This document shows, piece by piece, positions 47,225 through 57,360 of a DNA stretch of 64,000 nucleotides. Where the stretch lies: positions 13,416,001-13,480,000 of the forward strand of contig NC_059346.1 of assembly GCF_019703515.2 (NCBI RefSeq). Direction: 5' to 3'. Every line of letters starts with the position of its first letter. The first letter of the stretch is position 1. The notes under the pieces were generated by a model, which did not search any database, was not told where the DNA came from, and saw only the letters and a list, made by a program, of their open reading frames with translations. Source of the DNA: Myxocyprinus asiaticus (Eukaryota; Chordata; Actinopteri; Cypriniformes; Catostomidae). Both the position numbers and the translations under genes were made by a program.

Positions 47225-48120
47225 AACATAAAGGACTGTCTAAAATGTCTGCAACTTAAACCAGACAAGACTGAACTCCTTGTCTTTCCAGCCAACCTTG
47301 CTGTTGAACACAACATCACCGTGCAGCTGGGTTCAACTACAGTAACGCCTTCCAAAACAGTCAGAAATCTAGGGGTAACCATCGATAACCAACTACATTT
47401 CACAGACCACATCTCAAAGACAGCATGGTCATGTAGATTTACACTCTAACCCTTCCTCTCTGAACATGCCTCACAACTTCTTGTTCAGCCACTTGTCATA
47501 ACTAGACTGGACTACTGTAACACTCTCATTGCAGGCCTCCCTGCATGTGCAATTAGGCCCCTGCAAATGACCCAAAATGCAGCAGCATGTCTGGTCTTTA
47601 ATGAACCAAAGAGAGCACATGTTACACCACTCCTTGTCTCTCTTCACTGGCTGCCGGTTGATGCACTTATCAAATTCAAGGCTCTGATGCTGGCATACAG
47701 AACCGTCACTGGATCTGCTCCAGCATACCTAAAATCATTTCTGCAGAGCTACGTTCCAACCAAAAGCCTGTGGTCAGCTAAGGAACGGCGCCTTGTTGTA
47801 CCAACACAAAGAGGCACCAAAACACTTTCCCGAACCTTCGGTTTCATCGTACCACGTTGGTTGAATGACCTTCCCAACTCCATCCGTGAAGCTGACTCAC
47901 TTTCTGTCTTCAAACAGCTAAAGACACATCTTTTCCATAAGCACTTAACCAGTCTAAAAATGTTTTAATCTGTCTTGAATACTACTATTCTGATGCTAGT
48001 GAAACTTTGTAATACAGCACTTTTCGTACCACTGTCTCCTTAAGATGATTTGCTTACAATGTATTCCTATTTTGTAAGTCGCTTTAGATAAATGTGTCTG
48101 CCAAATGAATAAATGTAAAT
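47225..48120 (+). pseudogene. 5'-truncated L2/CR1-type LINE, second copy
   Basis: Better preserved than the 35-kb copy. It shows LKPDKTELLVFPANLAVEH, KTVRNLGVTIDNQLHFTDH and, after a frame break near 47,440, R-L-D-Y-C-N (in the sequence around 47,500). An open 133-codon part follows (47,567-47,968) with HVTPLLVSLHWLPVDALIKF and RTFGFIVPRWLNDLPNSIRE. This is the conserved C-terminal region of L2/CR1-group reverse transcriptases. It ends GTAAGTCGCTTTAGATAAAT, then AATAAATGTAAAT, the SINE-like tail. The catalytic part is missing. Confidence 0.88.
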
Positions 48121-48188
48121 GTACAGCACTTTGGTCAGCACTTGCTGTTTTTAAATGTGCTTTAGAAATAAATGATTGATTGATTGAG
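48121..48188. repeat. Second retroelement 3' tail, (GATT)n ending
   Basis: GTACAGCACTTTGGTCAG, then AAATGTGCTTTAGAAATAAA and TGATT repeats, a different LINE-type tail placed directly after the first. Confidence 0.55.
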
Positions 48189-48446
48189 TACACATCGAGC
48201 AACAATCAGTATTCACAAGGTATTTGAAGACATTTTATATATTCAAATCAGACAAAAAGCATCTGTTTTAATCTATTCAGTGGGGCAGAACTCTCAGACT
48301 TTGTTATAGCATAAATGCATTAATGAGAAAGGATCTTTTTATTGAAAATCAAACAGCCTCAATTAAAGGCTATGAATAAACAACATCAGATCAAAATTAA
48401 TTTAGAAAACTTCAGGGAATACCGGACTGATTAATGTGGAAGGTTG
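48189..48446. other. No recognised feature
   Basis: Nothing found. Confidence 0.4.
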
Positions 48447-48724
48447 TGTGTGTGTGTGTGTGTGTGTGTGGATGGGTTTGGGTGGTTTATAAGGACATTA
48501 CAAGGGTATTATGTTATAAATGTGGTTTATGAGGACATTTCTAGTGTCCCCATGATTCAAATCACTTAAAAAAAACATACTAAACTATGTTTTTTTGAAA
48601 ATGTAAAAATGCAGAAAGTTTTTTGTGAAGGTTAGGTTTAGGGGTAGGGTTAGGGGATAGAATCTATAGTTCGTACAGTATAAAAATCATTACGTCTATG
48701 GAGAGTCCTCATAAGGATAGCCAC

Positions 48725-48764
<40 letters not shown>
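48447..48764. repeat. GT-flanked repeat (family G), copy 3
   Basis: The core at 48,471-48,728 lies between GT runs (48,447-48,470 and 48,729-48,764). It lacks the segment around GGTTACAAACTGG that copies 2 and 4 have. It contains GGTTAGGTTTAGGGGTAGGG and TATGGAGAGTCCTCATAAGG. Confidence 0.85.
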
Positions 48765-48768
<4 letters not shown>

Positions 48769-49612
48769 TTTACTGGTTTGGCTAAACTTGTGAGGGCCAA
48801 ATTTCACCAATATAGTTAAAGATGTTGAAAACAAATTCACGAGGACATTTGTACAAGTGGTCTTCACTATTTGAAATGCTCATAAGTCAGCAAAATAATA
48901 TTGTTAGGGCCCTATGATTTCTGCAATGCGAAAAAACAAATGTGGAATTTCAATTATTCTGATGAAATGAATAAAAATATGTGATGCACGTGATGCTAAT
49001 GATGCAGTGTTTTTTTTTTTTTTTTATCATATGAGCAGCTGCGAACACTCCGCATAAACTCCTTTTCAGATGCTGCTCCGAGTTAAGCTCACGAGCATTT
49101 CAGCATTTATTTTAAAATGGAGAGCTTATTAACAACTACCATCAAATACAGCAAAACAGCTTTCTGAATATGCCCCTGTCTGCCGTTGGTCAAACAAAGA
49201 GATAGTCCCGCCCCAACTCACGCCATTGGTTGAATCAATGTTACTGTCTCTCAAGACAGGTCGCTTAAAACAAACAGCAATTTTCAAGTTTTCAAGAAAA
49301 TTTGCCTATGAATGGCTTACTTGTAGTTGTCTCTGCATTTTAAGATTGGATAGGAGAAAGTATTTTAACACAGAAAAAGTGACATCCTTCAGCTTTAACA
49401 TTAATTATTATTATTAATATTATTATTATTATTATTATTATTATATTTAAGAAATAATCACACAAACATGCTGTGATTCAGCCGTAGCAGCCTTTTTCAT
49501 GAATGTTTTCATTTATACTGTGAAGTTTTGTGCAGCACTTTATTCGACTAAAAATTGTTTTTGCTTTACATTAATCATTCTATTTTCATTTGGTTAAAAT
49601 TTGGGGGGGGGG
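48765..49612. other. Unassigned; possible hAT end at 48,905
   Basis: TAGGGCCCTATGATTTCTGC (48,905-48,924) resembles a hAT terminus; no partner end found. (TTA)n at about 49,400-49,445 and a poly-G run at 49,601-49,613. Confidence 0.35.
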
Positions 49613-51040
49613 GGAGATTCACACCTGAGGAGACAGAGACCCCTCCCCTGAGAGAGAAATGAATGTGAGGAGACTTAATGATTGAATGTACTGTTTGTAG
49701 TTTAAGATAAAAGAAGTAATCTGACTACACATTTTCTTTACATAAAGACTTTACTTAAAAACTTTAGACCTACACTACTGTTTAAAAGTTTTAGATCGGT
49801 AAGATATTTTAATGTTTTTAAAAGAAGTCTCTTCTGCTCACTAAGGCTGCATTTATTTGATCAAAAATACAGCAAAAACAGTGATATTGTGAAATATTTT
49901 TACAGTTTAAAATAACAGTTTTCTATTTGAATATATTGTAAAATGCAATTTATTCTTGTGATCAAAGCTGAATTTTCAGCATCATTACTGCAGTCTTCAG
50001 TGTCACATGATCCTTCAGAAATCATTCTAATATGCTGATTTTCTAATACGGGCATATTTACAGCACATTTTACATATTTACACCCAAACACATATTTGCA
50101 AGCACAAGCTTCGTTGATGATAATGAGGCAGCATAAACACTGGTTAATAATCTAAACATTCATATTATTTTTATATCATATTACATATCATATTTATATC
50201 ATATAGCATACAATTTAAATACCTGCTTTAGCCAAAACAACATTTAAATGTAACTGAAACTTGCCTATTAGGACATATTTCAAATTTCAACTCTCTGAAT
50301 CCTGGCTGGCAAGTCTGGAAATAGTCCAACTAGTAAAATATGTCCATGTTTATATAAAATAGCATGTCAACTAATATGTAAGTAAAACTAAATGACTTAC
50401 TCCTCCGAAATTGTATCCTCGGCTGGATCAAGTCGCTCTTCAAAATGCAAACGTTCCTCGTCGGATTCCCACTCTTCTTCGGAGGAAAATGTGAACTCTT
50501 CGTCACTATCCAGGACCATCTCAAGAGCTTCCTCACCTGTGTAGCATGCCATCTTCCAAATGCGCAGAAAAGTGAATGAACTTGATGTTTTTTAAGGCAT
50601 TGTTGGGGGAGTTTACCATTTGCATTGATCGCCTCAGCACATTACCGTATGAATAGCGCACTGCTGGTGGGTGGGATCTCATTAGGGTTAATTAGCTGAG
50701 CCAGGAGAAAATGTACATCACTTTGTTTCATACAGATTACATTGCAGGAGAATATTTGTTTTAAATTTGAATTGTTTTATTTAAAAGTAGACATTTTAAG
50801 CTTTCTTTAGACATATGTTTCATGTTTGTCTGATAAATATTTGCGGAGTTTCAGTTCATTTTTCTTACGTGTTTCAGAAAGATGCTCGCGGAGACAGAGA
50901 CGGCTGAAAGCACACCCTGTTTATCTTCTTTATTTTACAAAAGCATATGGTTTTGTTGTTATTGTGAGTGTACGCAAATAAAAGTAGACCCTTTATAGTC
51001 TCTAATGATGTCTTACACTTATCTGTATGCCCAAAAATGA
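49613..51040 (-). mobile_element. piggyBac-like element, copy 3
   Basis: It matches copy 2 from GATTCACACCTGAGGAGAC through AAAAATGA with few differences, including the nested repeat at 49,772-50,043. It has about 240 bp (50,083-50,330) that copy 2 lacks. The left terminus with TTAA is missing, cut at a poly-G run. It carries the only open version of the acidic first exon. Confidence 0.5.
50401..50552 (-). pseudogene. Open acidic first exon of a piggyBac-like transposase
   Basis: Minus-strand ATG 50,552 gives about 50 codons: MACYTGEEALEMVLDSDEEF, then several E/D/S-rich runs and DPAEDTISEE. It is followed by a consensus donor (GTAAGT at 50,400-50,395). An acidic N-terminus in a short first exon fits piggyBac transposases, where acidic residues precede the catalytic region. 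The rest of the gene is absent here. A domesticated host exon is the alternative, but three damaged copies argue for a repeat. Confidence 0.45.
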
Positions 51041-51590
51041 GGCACCCACACAGACCGTGTGAAAGCGACATGTTGAAGTGGGTTTTGCCCAAGGCGCTAT
51101 AGAATACCACCACACTTAGATTAAATTAAATTCTGGTGAGAACTCAACTGTGCTGAAACATGACCCTTTAAGATAAGGTTTAAGCAGAGCCAGACTTAAA
51201 CTGAGGTTAAACAGGACCAAAATGTGATCAAGGCAGATCCGGGATTGAGTTGAAGTTGAATTAAAAGCAGAGCCTAATCGTGCTTGGTGTTCCACAAAAT
51301 TTTCTACATTGTTCTGTGAAGAATTGTACAAAAGCACTGGCAGCCTCCTTGTGAAGTTTCTTGAGGCTTTTCTGTCATGACTAGTTAAGGATTAGTCAAA
51401 CTACAGAATCTTTGCTGTCATTATGTTGTCGGAAAAAGAAGGGGACCGACGAGAGCTATGGAACTGTCTTGTATGCACTGACTTCTGTCCCAGGCTCTGA
51501 TCGTCTGACTGATGGATGTGATGGCTCTGTCTATTTCCATGAACAGACCTGCCATGTGCAATACACAGAATCAAATCTGCATACCAGTAA

Positions 51591-51633
<43 letters not shown>

Positions 51634-52405
51634 TTTAAAAAAAAATCAGACTGAGCTAGAGATTTCAATTTTGGATTCCAAAAGTAAAAAAAAAACAAAA
51701 AAAAAAACAACTGAAATGGCCAGTTTCAAATGATCAAGTTTAAATGATTAATCAAAGAAATCAAACTTGTGGAATCCATGCCAGCTGGAGTACATGTTAG
51801 TAAAGCAAAAGAGGGACATACGAAATACTAAGCAGTTCTGGCATTCGTTAACATATGTATGCTTATACATTTTTTTATTTAAAAATGTGTATTAAATAAG
51901 AAAAGAACGCAAAATAGAAGCACATTTGGGCCTCATTGTACATCAAACAAGGAAACTGTTATAAAACCTACAGTTTATACACTCTTCCTTACTCTGTATG
52001 CCTGTGTGTGTGAGTGAGGTCAGAGAAGGAACCAGCAAGAGATGGCTAGAGACAAACTGGGGATCATAGAGCTTTACCCAGAATTAGATAGTGGTTCCAA
52101 GCCCTTATACATCTGCATTATCTTGACCTCCAACCACCCCCACACAAACCCACATAATCAGAGCTTCCCTGGCTGTGTGTGTTCTGCTAACGGTCCCGTT
52201 CAGATCCCTAAATCTTTAGCTCTGCATACACATGAGATTCAGTGTCTCGGAGCTTCTATTACACACTAACAATTTTTATATAGAGTTTTCCTATATATAT
52301 TTCACACTAATCACTCTAGTTTACTTTTTGTACCATTTCTAGAAGAGTGACAACATAGCCATTTACAGTCAGTTTCAGCAATGGGTTTATCTTGAATCAA
52401 AGCAT
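51041..52405. other. No recognised gene; (AT)n inside
   Basis: (AT)n at 51,595-51,631 and poly-A blocks at 51,637 and 51,688. Open frames near 51,412-51,733 run through the microsatellite and have no domain. Confidence 0.45.
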
Positions 52406-52408
52406 CTG

Positions 52409-52617
52409 AAATCTGTATTATCAGATGTGTTGTAATTTGCATGAAAATTTGCAAAATCTGCATTGTCAGATGGGCTGTAATTTGCATTAATTCAAGTGAA
52501 ATCTGTGTTGTCAGATGGGTTATATTTTGCATTAAAATTAATGAAATCTGTACGATCAGATTGGTTGTATTTTGCATTAATAAAGCAAGTAAAATTTGTG
52601 TTGTCAGATATAATATA
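52409..52617. repeat. 45-bp minisatellite, about 4.5 units
   Basis: Units start AAATCTGTATTATCAGATG at 52,409, 52,454, 52,499, 52,544 and (after a 48-bp unit) 52,592. Because 45 is divisible by three, frames on both strands stay open through it; no gene is implied. Confidence 0.9.
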
Positions 52618-52802
52618 ATATTGGCTGATTATATAACATTAATTAATATAATTTAAAGTTTTGTGTGACTAGTCTTGGGGCGAAAATTGCTGGCCAAATT
52701 TTGGAAGTGATACGCTTCTCTCTTTGTGTAAACAGGTTTTTACAGAGGTTATCCGTTTAGACTTTAATTATGCTTGGGCTGTGACTTCCCAGCCTTGCTT
52801 GT

Positions 52803-53103
52803 GTCTGTGTGTGTGTGTGGGCAGGTTTAAGTGGTTTATGAGGACTTTGTTTAGGTTACAAACTGGTAATTACAAGGGTATTATGCTATAAATGTGGTTT
52901 GAGGATATTTCTAGTGTCCCCATAATTAAAATTGCTTAAAAAACATACTAAATTATGTTTTATTGAAAATGTAAAAATGCAGAAAGTTTTTTGTGAGGGT
53001 TAGGTTTAGGGGTAGGGTTAGGGGATAGAATCTATAGTTCGTACAGTATAAAAATCATTATGTCTATGGAGAGTCCTCATAATGATAGCTGCACCAACAT
53101 GTT

Positions 53104-53146
<43 letters not shown>
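52803..53146. repeat. GT-flanked repeat (family G), copy 4
   Basis: The core at 52,818-53,100 sits between GT runs (52,803-52,818 and 53,107-53,146). Same landmarks as the other copies. Confidence 0.85.
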
Positions 53147-53149
53147 TTG

Positions 53150-53647
53150 TTTCAGGTAGTTCGGGCTATGGGGAAGCGTGGCTAACACACCTGACGCTTG
53201 TGAATGTGAGCTTTAAATATCCTCTTCTTTCTCATCTACTTTATTTTCTTGATCACCATTTCCCTCTTTTTCCGCATTTCCATTTGCTGGGGCATCCTTT
53301 CCATTTTCTGTCTCCTCATCCTGTTTCTTGTCCTTAAGGAAGTGTTCACAAGTGGCAGGCTAGTTCTTTGCTGGCGATGGCGTCCTTGCGGGTATGGAGC
53401 TGTGTCGTGGAACCGATCCGAGAGCTTTGTTCTAGAGCCCAGTTTCTGCTTTGGGTTCTTTCTTGTTTTGTTGTACCCATTTAGACATGCAGCACTACAC
53501 TTGCAAACACAACTGACTAACATTTATACTGACTTGCACTACATTTCATTTCATGATTTGTATATCCATGTTAAAATAAATGTTATTTTGGTAGTTTTGC
53601 ATATTTGGATTCCCTTTTTGTTACGGTCTTAGAGCCGGGCGTAACAA
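53150..53647 (+). repeat. Possible 5' LTR of the gypsy element
   Basis: It lies just before the Gag region and ends GAGCCGGGCGTAACA, which could be an LTR end. It contains an AATAAA signal (about 53,574-53,581). With no second LTR in the window, the borders cannot be confirmed. Confidence 0.3.
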
Positions 53648-53922
53648 ATGTTGGCTTGTCTCTAAAATACATTTTGATTGATTTATTTGTTTAAAATGAT
53701 TCTTGATTGATTAATTAGTTAGTAAAATGTTCAACATTTGTTTGGGAGATAAGAGCGATTATTTCTTAGGTTATTTTGCGTTAAAATTTGTTTATGGATT
53801 TTTCTGGAGGAAATTTCATCTTCAGATTTTGTGGACGTTCCTTTTTTGGTAAATTACAGGTTGAGATTTTATTCACTTCCCTGTTAGGAATGGCACAAGA
53901 CTTTGAACTGCAGGCTTAGTGT

Positions 53923-54619
53923 TTGAAATTAATCAGGGGAGTTAAGTCACCCTCTGGGAGTGTGGGGTCTAACGAAAGCTCACCGCCTGCTTTTGATGTG
54001 GTAGGTAATTTAAAATTACTTCCTAAATTTAATGAATGTGACCCTGATGTGTTTTTTTCATTGTTCGAAAGTATAGTTGAGGAACATAATTGGCCTGCCG
54101 CTGATCGTGTAGTGATGCTTTAAAATGTCATTACAGGTAAGGCACAAGAGGCATACACTGCACTTACGATAGAGGATAGGAAGGTTTATGATAAAGTAAA
54201 ATCCACCATCCTGAGGGCATACGAAATTGGTCCCAGATGCGTATTGTCAATGTTTTGATCGGTGGTGCGGCACTTCTAATGTAAGTACTTTTGATGGGTT
54301 GCACGACATGACTGTTTTAGAACAGTTCAGAAACATTGTCCCTGACCACATTGCTACATATATTAATGAAAACAAGCCCAAAACTGCTGCCGAAGCTGCT
54401 GTATTGGCAGATTAATTTATATTGATACACAAAAGCGGGTATGGGGATGCTCGTTTATGTGGCAGTGTGGTCACCGAGAGAGAATGTTTACGCAGCGCTC
54501 ACAGAAATTGTTTTATTTGCCCTCTATTCCTAAATGTATTAACTTTGCTCGTGGAAAAACAGATCCAAATTCCGTTTGTCATTACTGTTTTAACACTGGG
54601 CATTGGAAAAATGTGTGTC
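53923..54619 (+). pseudogene. Gag remnant with SCAN-like capsid part and CCHC knuckle
   Basis: The N-terminal piece (53,923-54,123) includes LKLLPKFNECDPDVFFSLFE, a capsid-like start, and ends at a stop. After frame breaks, 54,227-54,415 encodes a segment with FDRWCGTSNVSTFDGLHDM, VLEQFRNIVPDHIATYINE and KTAAEAAVLAD. This matches the pattern of the SCAN domain, which is held to derive from Gmr1-type capsids. After a further stop, CHYCFNTGHWKNVC (54,577-54,618) is a C-X2-C-X4-H-X4-C knuckle that would bind RNA. Interrupted by at least three stops or shifts. Confidence 0.75.
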
Positions 54620-54951
54620 CTGTTTTGGCAGGGAAGTCAAAGTTCCGCATTAAAAATAAATCAAATGCAAATTCCGTCGCTCCTATTTTAATGGCAGAAA
54701 CAGTGTCTGTTTCAAATTCACTTGTGCTCTCTGCTTCTGCTTCAGAAGCAACAAATTTAAGTGTTGATTCCAAAGCTGAAGTTATTCAAAATCATGCTCC
54801 TTTTATAACGGAAGGTCTCGTGTCTTTGTCTGGTTGTACTGATAAAGTGCTAGTTAAGATTTTAAGAGACACTGGTACATCTGAATCTTTCATTTTAGAG
54901 TCCGTTCTACCTTTCACTGTTGTGTCAAGTGCAGAGAAAAAATGTATTTAG
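54620..54951 (+). pseudogene. Aspartic protease remnant
   Basis: Continues in the knuckle frame. LRDTGTSESFILE (DTG at 54,868-54,876) is the active-site triad of retroviral-type proteases. The frame stops at 54,949-54,951. The flap region is not recognisable in the following sequence. Confidence 0.65.
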
Positions 54952-55439
54952 GGGAATTGGACTACAAAACCTTTGCATAGGGTTGAATTGACGTCTGATT
55001 TGGTCTGAGGTGACCCTTGGGATGCGTCCATCATTACCGGTGAATGGCATTTCAGTAATATTGGGGAATAATTTGGCATGAGGGCAAGTGTGGCGAGATG
55101 TGACCCCTTAACCCCTAGTTATGTCAACTATTGTGTTTTCAAAGTCTGATGAACTTGTGCAGGAATTCCCTGAAGTGTTCACATCGTGCGGTGACGCGCA
55201 ATGAGCCACGCTTTGTCATTTGAAAATGCAGAGTTGTCCAAACTTGTAGTACCTGGCTTATCTGTTCTCTCTCCTATTTCTCACAGTGATTTGGTGGTTG
55301 CACAGCAGAGTGACCCTGGTTTGCAGTCCCTGTGTGATATTGTTCTAACGCCCGAGGATGTGGAGAGTGCTGTGAGTGGGTATTTTTTTCAGGATGAATT
55401 GGTGTTAGGGAAGTAGTTTCACTAAAATAAAGATTTAAT

Positions 55440-56470
55440 CGGTGAGCCCATAGTTCATGTTGTGGTACCTCGCCAGTTTAGAGATGTGGTGATGCAAGCT
55501 GCTCATGGTGATGTCGCTGGTCATTTAGGAGTTAAAAAAAACATATAACAGAGTTTTGCGACACTATTGGCCTCGCTTGAAAAAAGACATTGCTACATAC
55601 ATAAAGACCTGCCACACCTGGCATTGTGTCCGATATCTGTCGTCAGCCAGACATTTGAACATATAATAATTGACTGTGTAGGCCCATTGCCTCCATCCAA
55701 ATCTGGTAACGTGTATTTGTTTATGGTAATATGCCAAACAACTTATTACCCCGCAGCTTACCCACTGCGAAAAATTACACTCAAAGCTGTTGAGAAAGTG
55801 TTAACGCAATTAATTTCTAACTTTGGTATACCCAAGATTGTTCAGAGCAATCGAGGGACCAATTTTACATCACGTATGTTTGCTGAGATTTTGCACCTGC
55901 TTAAAATGAAGCATAATCAATTAAGCGAGTATCATGCTCAGAGTCAGGGTGCGCTCGAGCGCTTTCATCAAAAAAAGGCATTGTTACATGCTTATTGTGT
56001 TGAATTAAATCGTGATTGGGAAGAGGGTTTACCTTGGTTAATGCTCGTGGACCGGGAGTTAACACAAGAGAGTTTGGGTTTTAGTCTAAACTAATTAGTT
56101 TTCGGTCATACATTGCACGGTCCACTTGCCGTTTTGCAGGAAAAGTTGAAAGGTGATGAAGCGCCTCAAAATTTGTTGGATTATGTCAATGGTTTTCACA
56201 GACTTTCATTTTTAGCAGGGCAGAGTGCGCAAGAAAATCTAGTCAAAACGCAGACAAAAATGAAGAAGTTGTTCGACCGCCATTCGGAATGTCGTGTCTT
56301 TACCCCGGGTGATCAGGTGCTGGCTTTGTTGCCTTCACTTGGCTCTCTTTTTTGTGCTAGATTTACCAGCCCATATACTGTTACCCGGAAAGTATCAGAG
56401 CAAAATTATTTAATTGCTACTCCAGACCGTAAGAAATAAAAGCAGTTGTGCCATGTGAATTTGCTTAAGC
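55440..56470 (+). pseudogene. Integrase remnant with altered catalytic residue
   Basis: An H-H-C-C zinc finger is visible in pieces (AAHGDVAGHLG, about 55,498, and KTCHT, about 55,608) across a frameshift in an A run near 55,535. The core (frame 55,567-56,094) has Asp in IIDCVGPLP (55,672-55,674) and Glu in GALERFHQ (55,957-55,959). The middle position reads Asn in QSNRGTNF (55,849-55,851) where Asp is expected. Spacing to Glu is 35 residues, as in retroviral integrases. After a stop at 56,092, the C-terminal region continues (56,113-56,439) with FTPGDQVLALLP. Past another stop comes HVNLLKPYF. Lies between protease and reverse transcriptase. Confidence 0.8.
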
Positions 56471-56639
56471 CCTACTTCTCTCGTAGTTCTGACACAAAAA
56501 TAAAAAGTTCAGTTTCTGTAAAATGAGTCTCCTTATTCTCTTGTGGCAGAGGAAAAAGAGGATGTGAAGGACCCTGGAGACAGTGTGTTGTTGCTGCATT
56601 AAAAAAATGTCTGAGACCCTCCAGAATTTGGATGTTTTG

Positions 56640-57195
56640 TTTGGTCATCTGTCTGAGTCACATAGGATAGAATTAACCAGGTTAGTATGAGTTTCCCAGG
56701 ATGTTTGGGGACATTACAACTCGTACGCATGTTATACAACACAATGTGGATATAGGTAATGTGTAGCCACTCCAACAGCGTTTTTATCGAGTTATTTTTA
56801 TAAACAGCAAGTACTGGAGACTGAGGTACAGTATAGCCAAACCGTCGTTTTCAAGCTGGGCGTCAACATGTCTCTTTGTAATGAAATCAGATGGTAATAG
56901 GTTTTGTACCAATTATCGAAAGTTGAATGCCATAACCAAACCTGACGTGTTTCCACTTTCCCACATGGAGGATTGTGTTGACCAGGTTGGCGCGGCAAAG
57001 TATGTAAGCGAACTGGACTTCCTGAAAGGTTACTGGTGCCATTAACATCACAAGCACAAGAAGTAACCTCTTCTATTAAGCCAGCAGTTAGGAGTTTCAG
57101 TTTGCGAAATGCGCTTGTTACCTTTCAGAGATTAATGGAATCAAGTAGTGTATGGTCTGGAAGGTTGTACCATTTATCTTGATGATGTTACAATA
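56640..57195 (+). pseudogene. Reverse transcriptase remnant, truncated
   Basis: Begins with a degraded N-terminal part (HLSESHRIELTRL near 56,645). Clear blocks follow in shifting frames: NYRKLNAITKPDVFPL (from 56,911), DCVDQVGAAKYVSELDF and LKGYW. The catalytic Y-L-D-D is at 57,175-57,186. The sequence ends just after this motif; thumb and RNase H are absent. Because it follows the integrase, the pol order is copia-like although the sequence is gypsy-like. Confidence 0.75.
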
Positions 57196-57357
57196 CATTG
57201 ATATTGTACGTTTCAGTATCTTTGCAAATTGCAATCGTATAAAAATGCTATAATCTTATTTTACGTAGGAATACATAAGAATACTAATGAGATCACGTTG
57301 GTTTGTTAAGTTCAAGTTAAATACTTTATTGTCATATGCGCAAGCTACAGGTTACAG
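57196..57357. other. Spacer with possible retroelement scrap
   Basis: AAATACTTTATTGTCATATG (about 57,319-57,338) resembles a LINE 3' end motif. Nothing else. Confidence 0.3.
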
Positions 57358-57360
57358 CAT

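Larger units (their letters stand above)
53648..57195 (+). mobile_element. Degraded Gmr1-like gypsy retrotransposon, order Gag-PR-IN-RT
   Basis: Domains in order on the plus strand: Gag capsid with SCAN-like segment (54,227-54,415), zinc knuckle (54,577-54,618), protease DTG (54,868-54,876), integrase (55,440-56,470), reverse transcriptase (56,640-57,195). Integrase before reverse transcriptase is the reverse of ordinary gypsy order and is the hallmark of the deuterostome Gmr1 group. RNase H and the 3' LTR are missing. Many stops and frameshifts; not capable of retrotransposition. Confidence 0.8.

Noticed and set aside
52311..52656. Repeat proteins with 15-residue units
   Set aside because: Minisatellite whose period is divisible by three; no promoter, start context or conservation evident.
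32325..53146. True interstitial telomere arrays
   Set aside because: The GGGTTAGG phrases are short, imperfect and embedded in a larger repeated core, not tandem TTAGGG.
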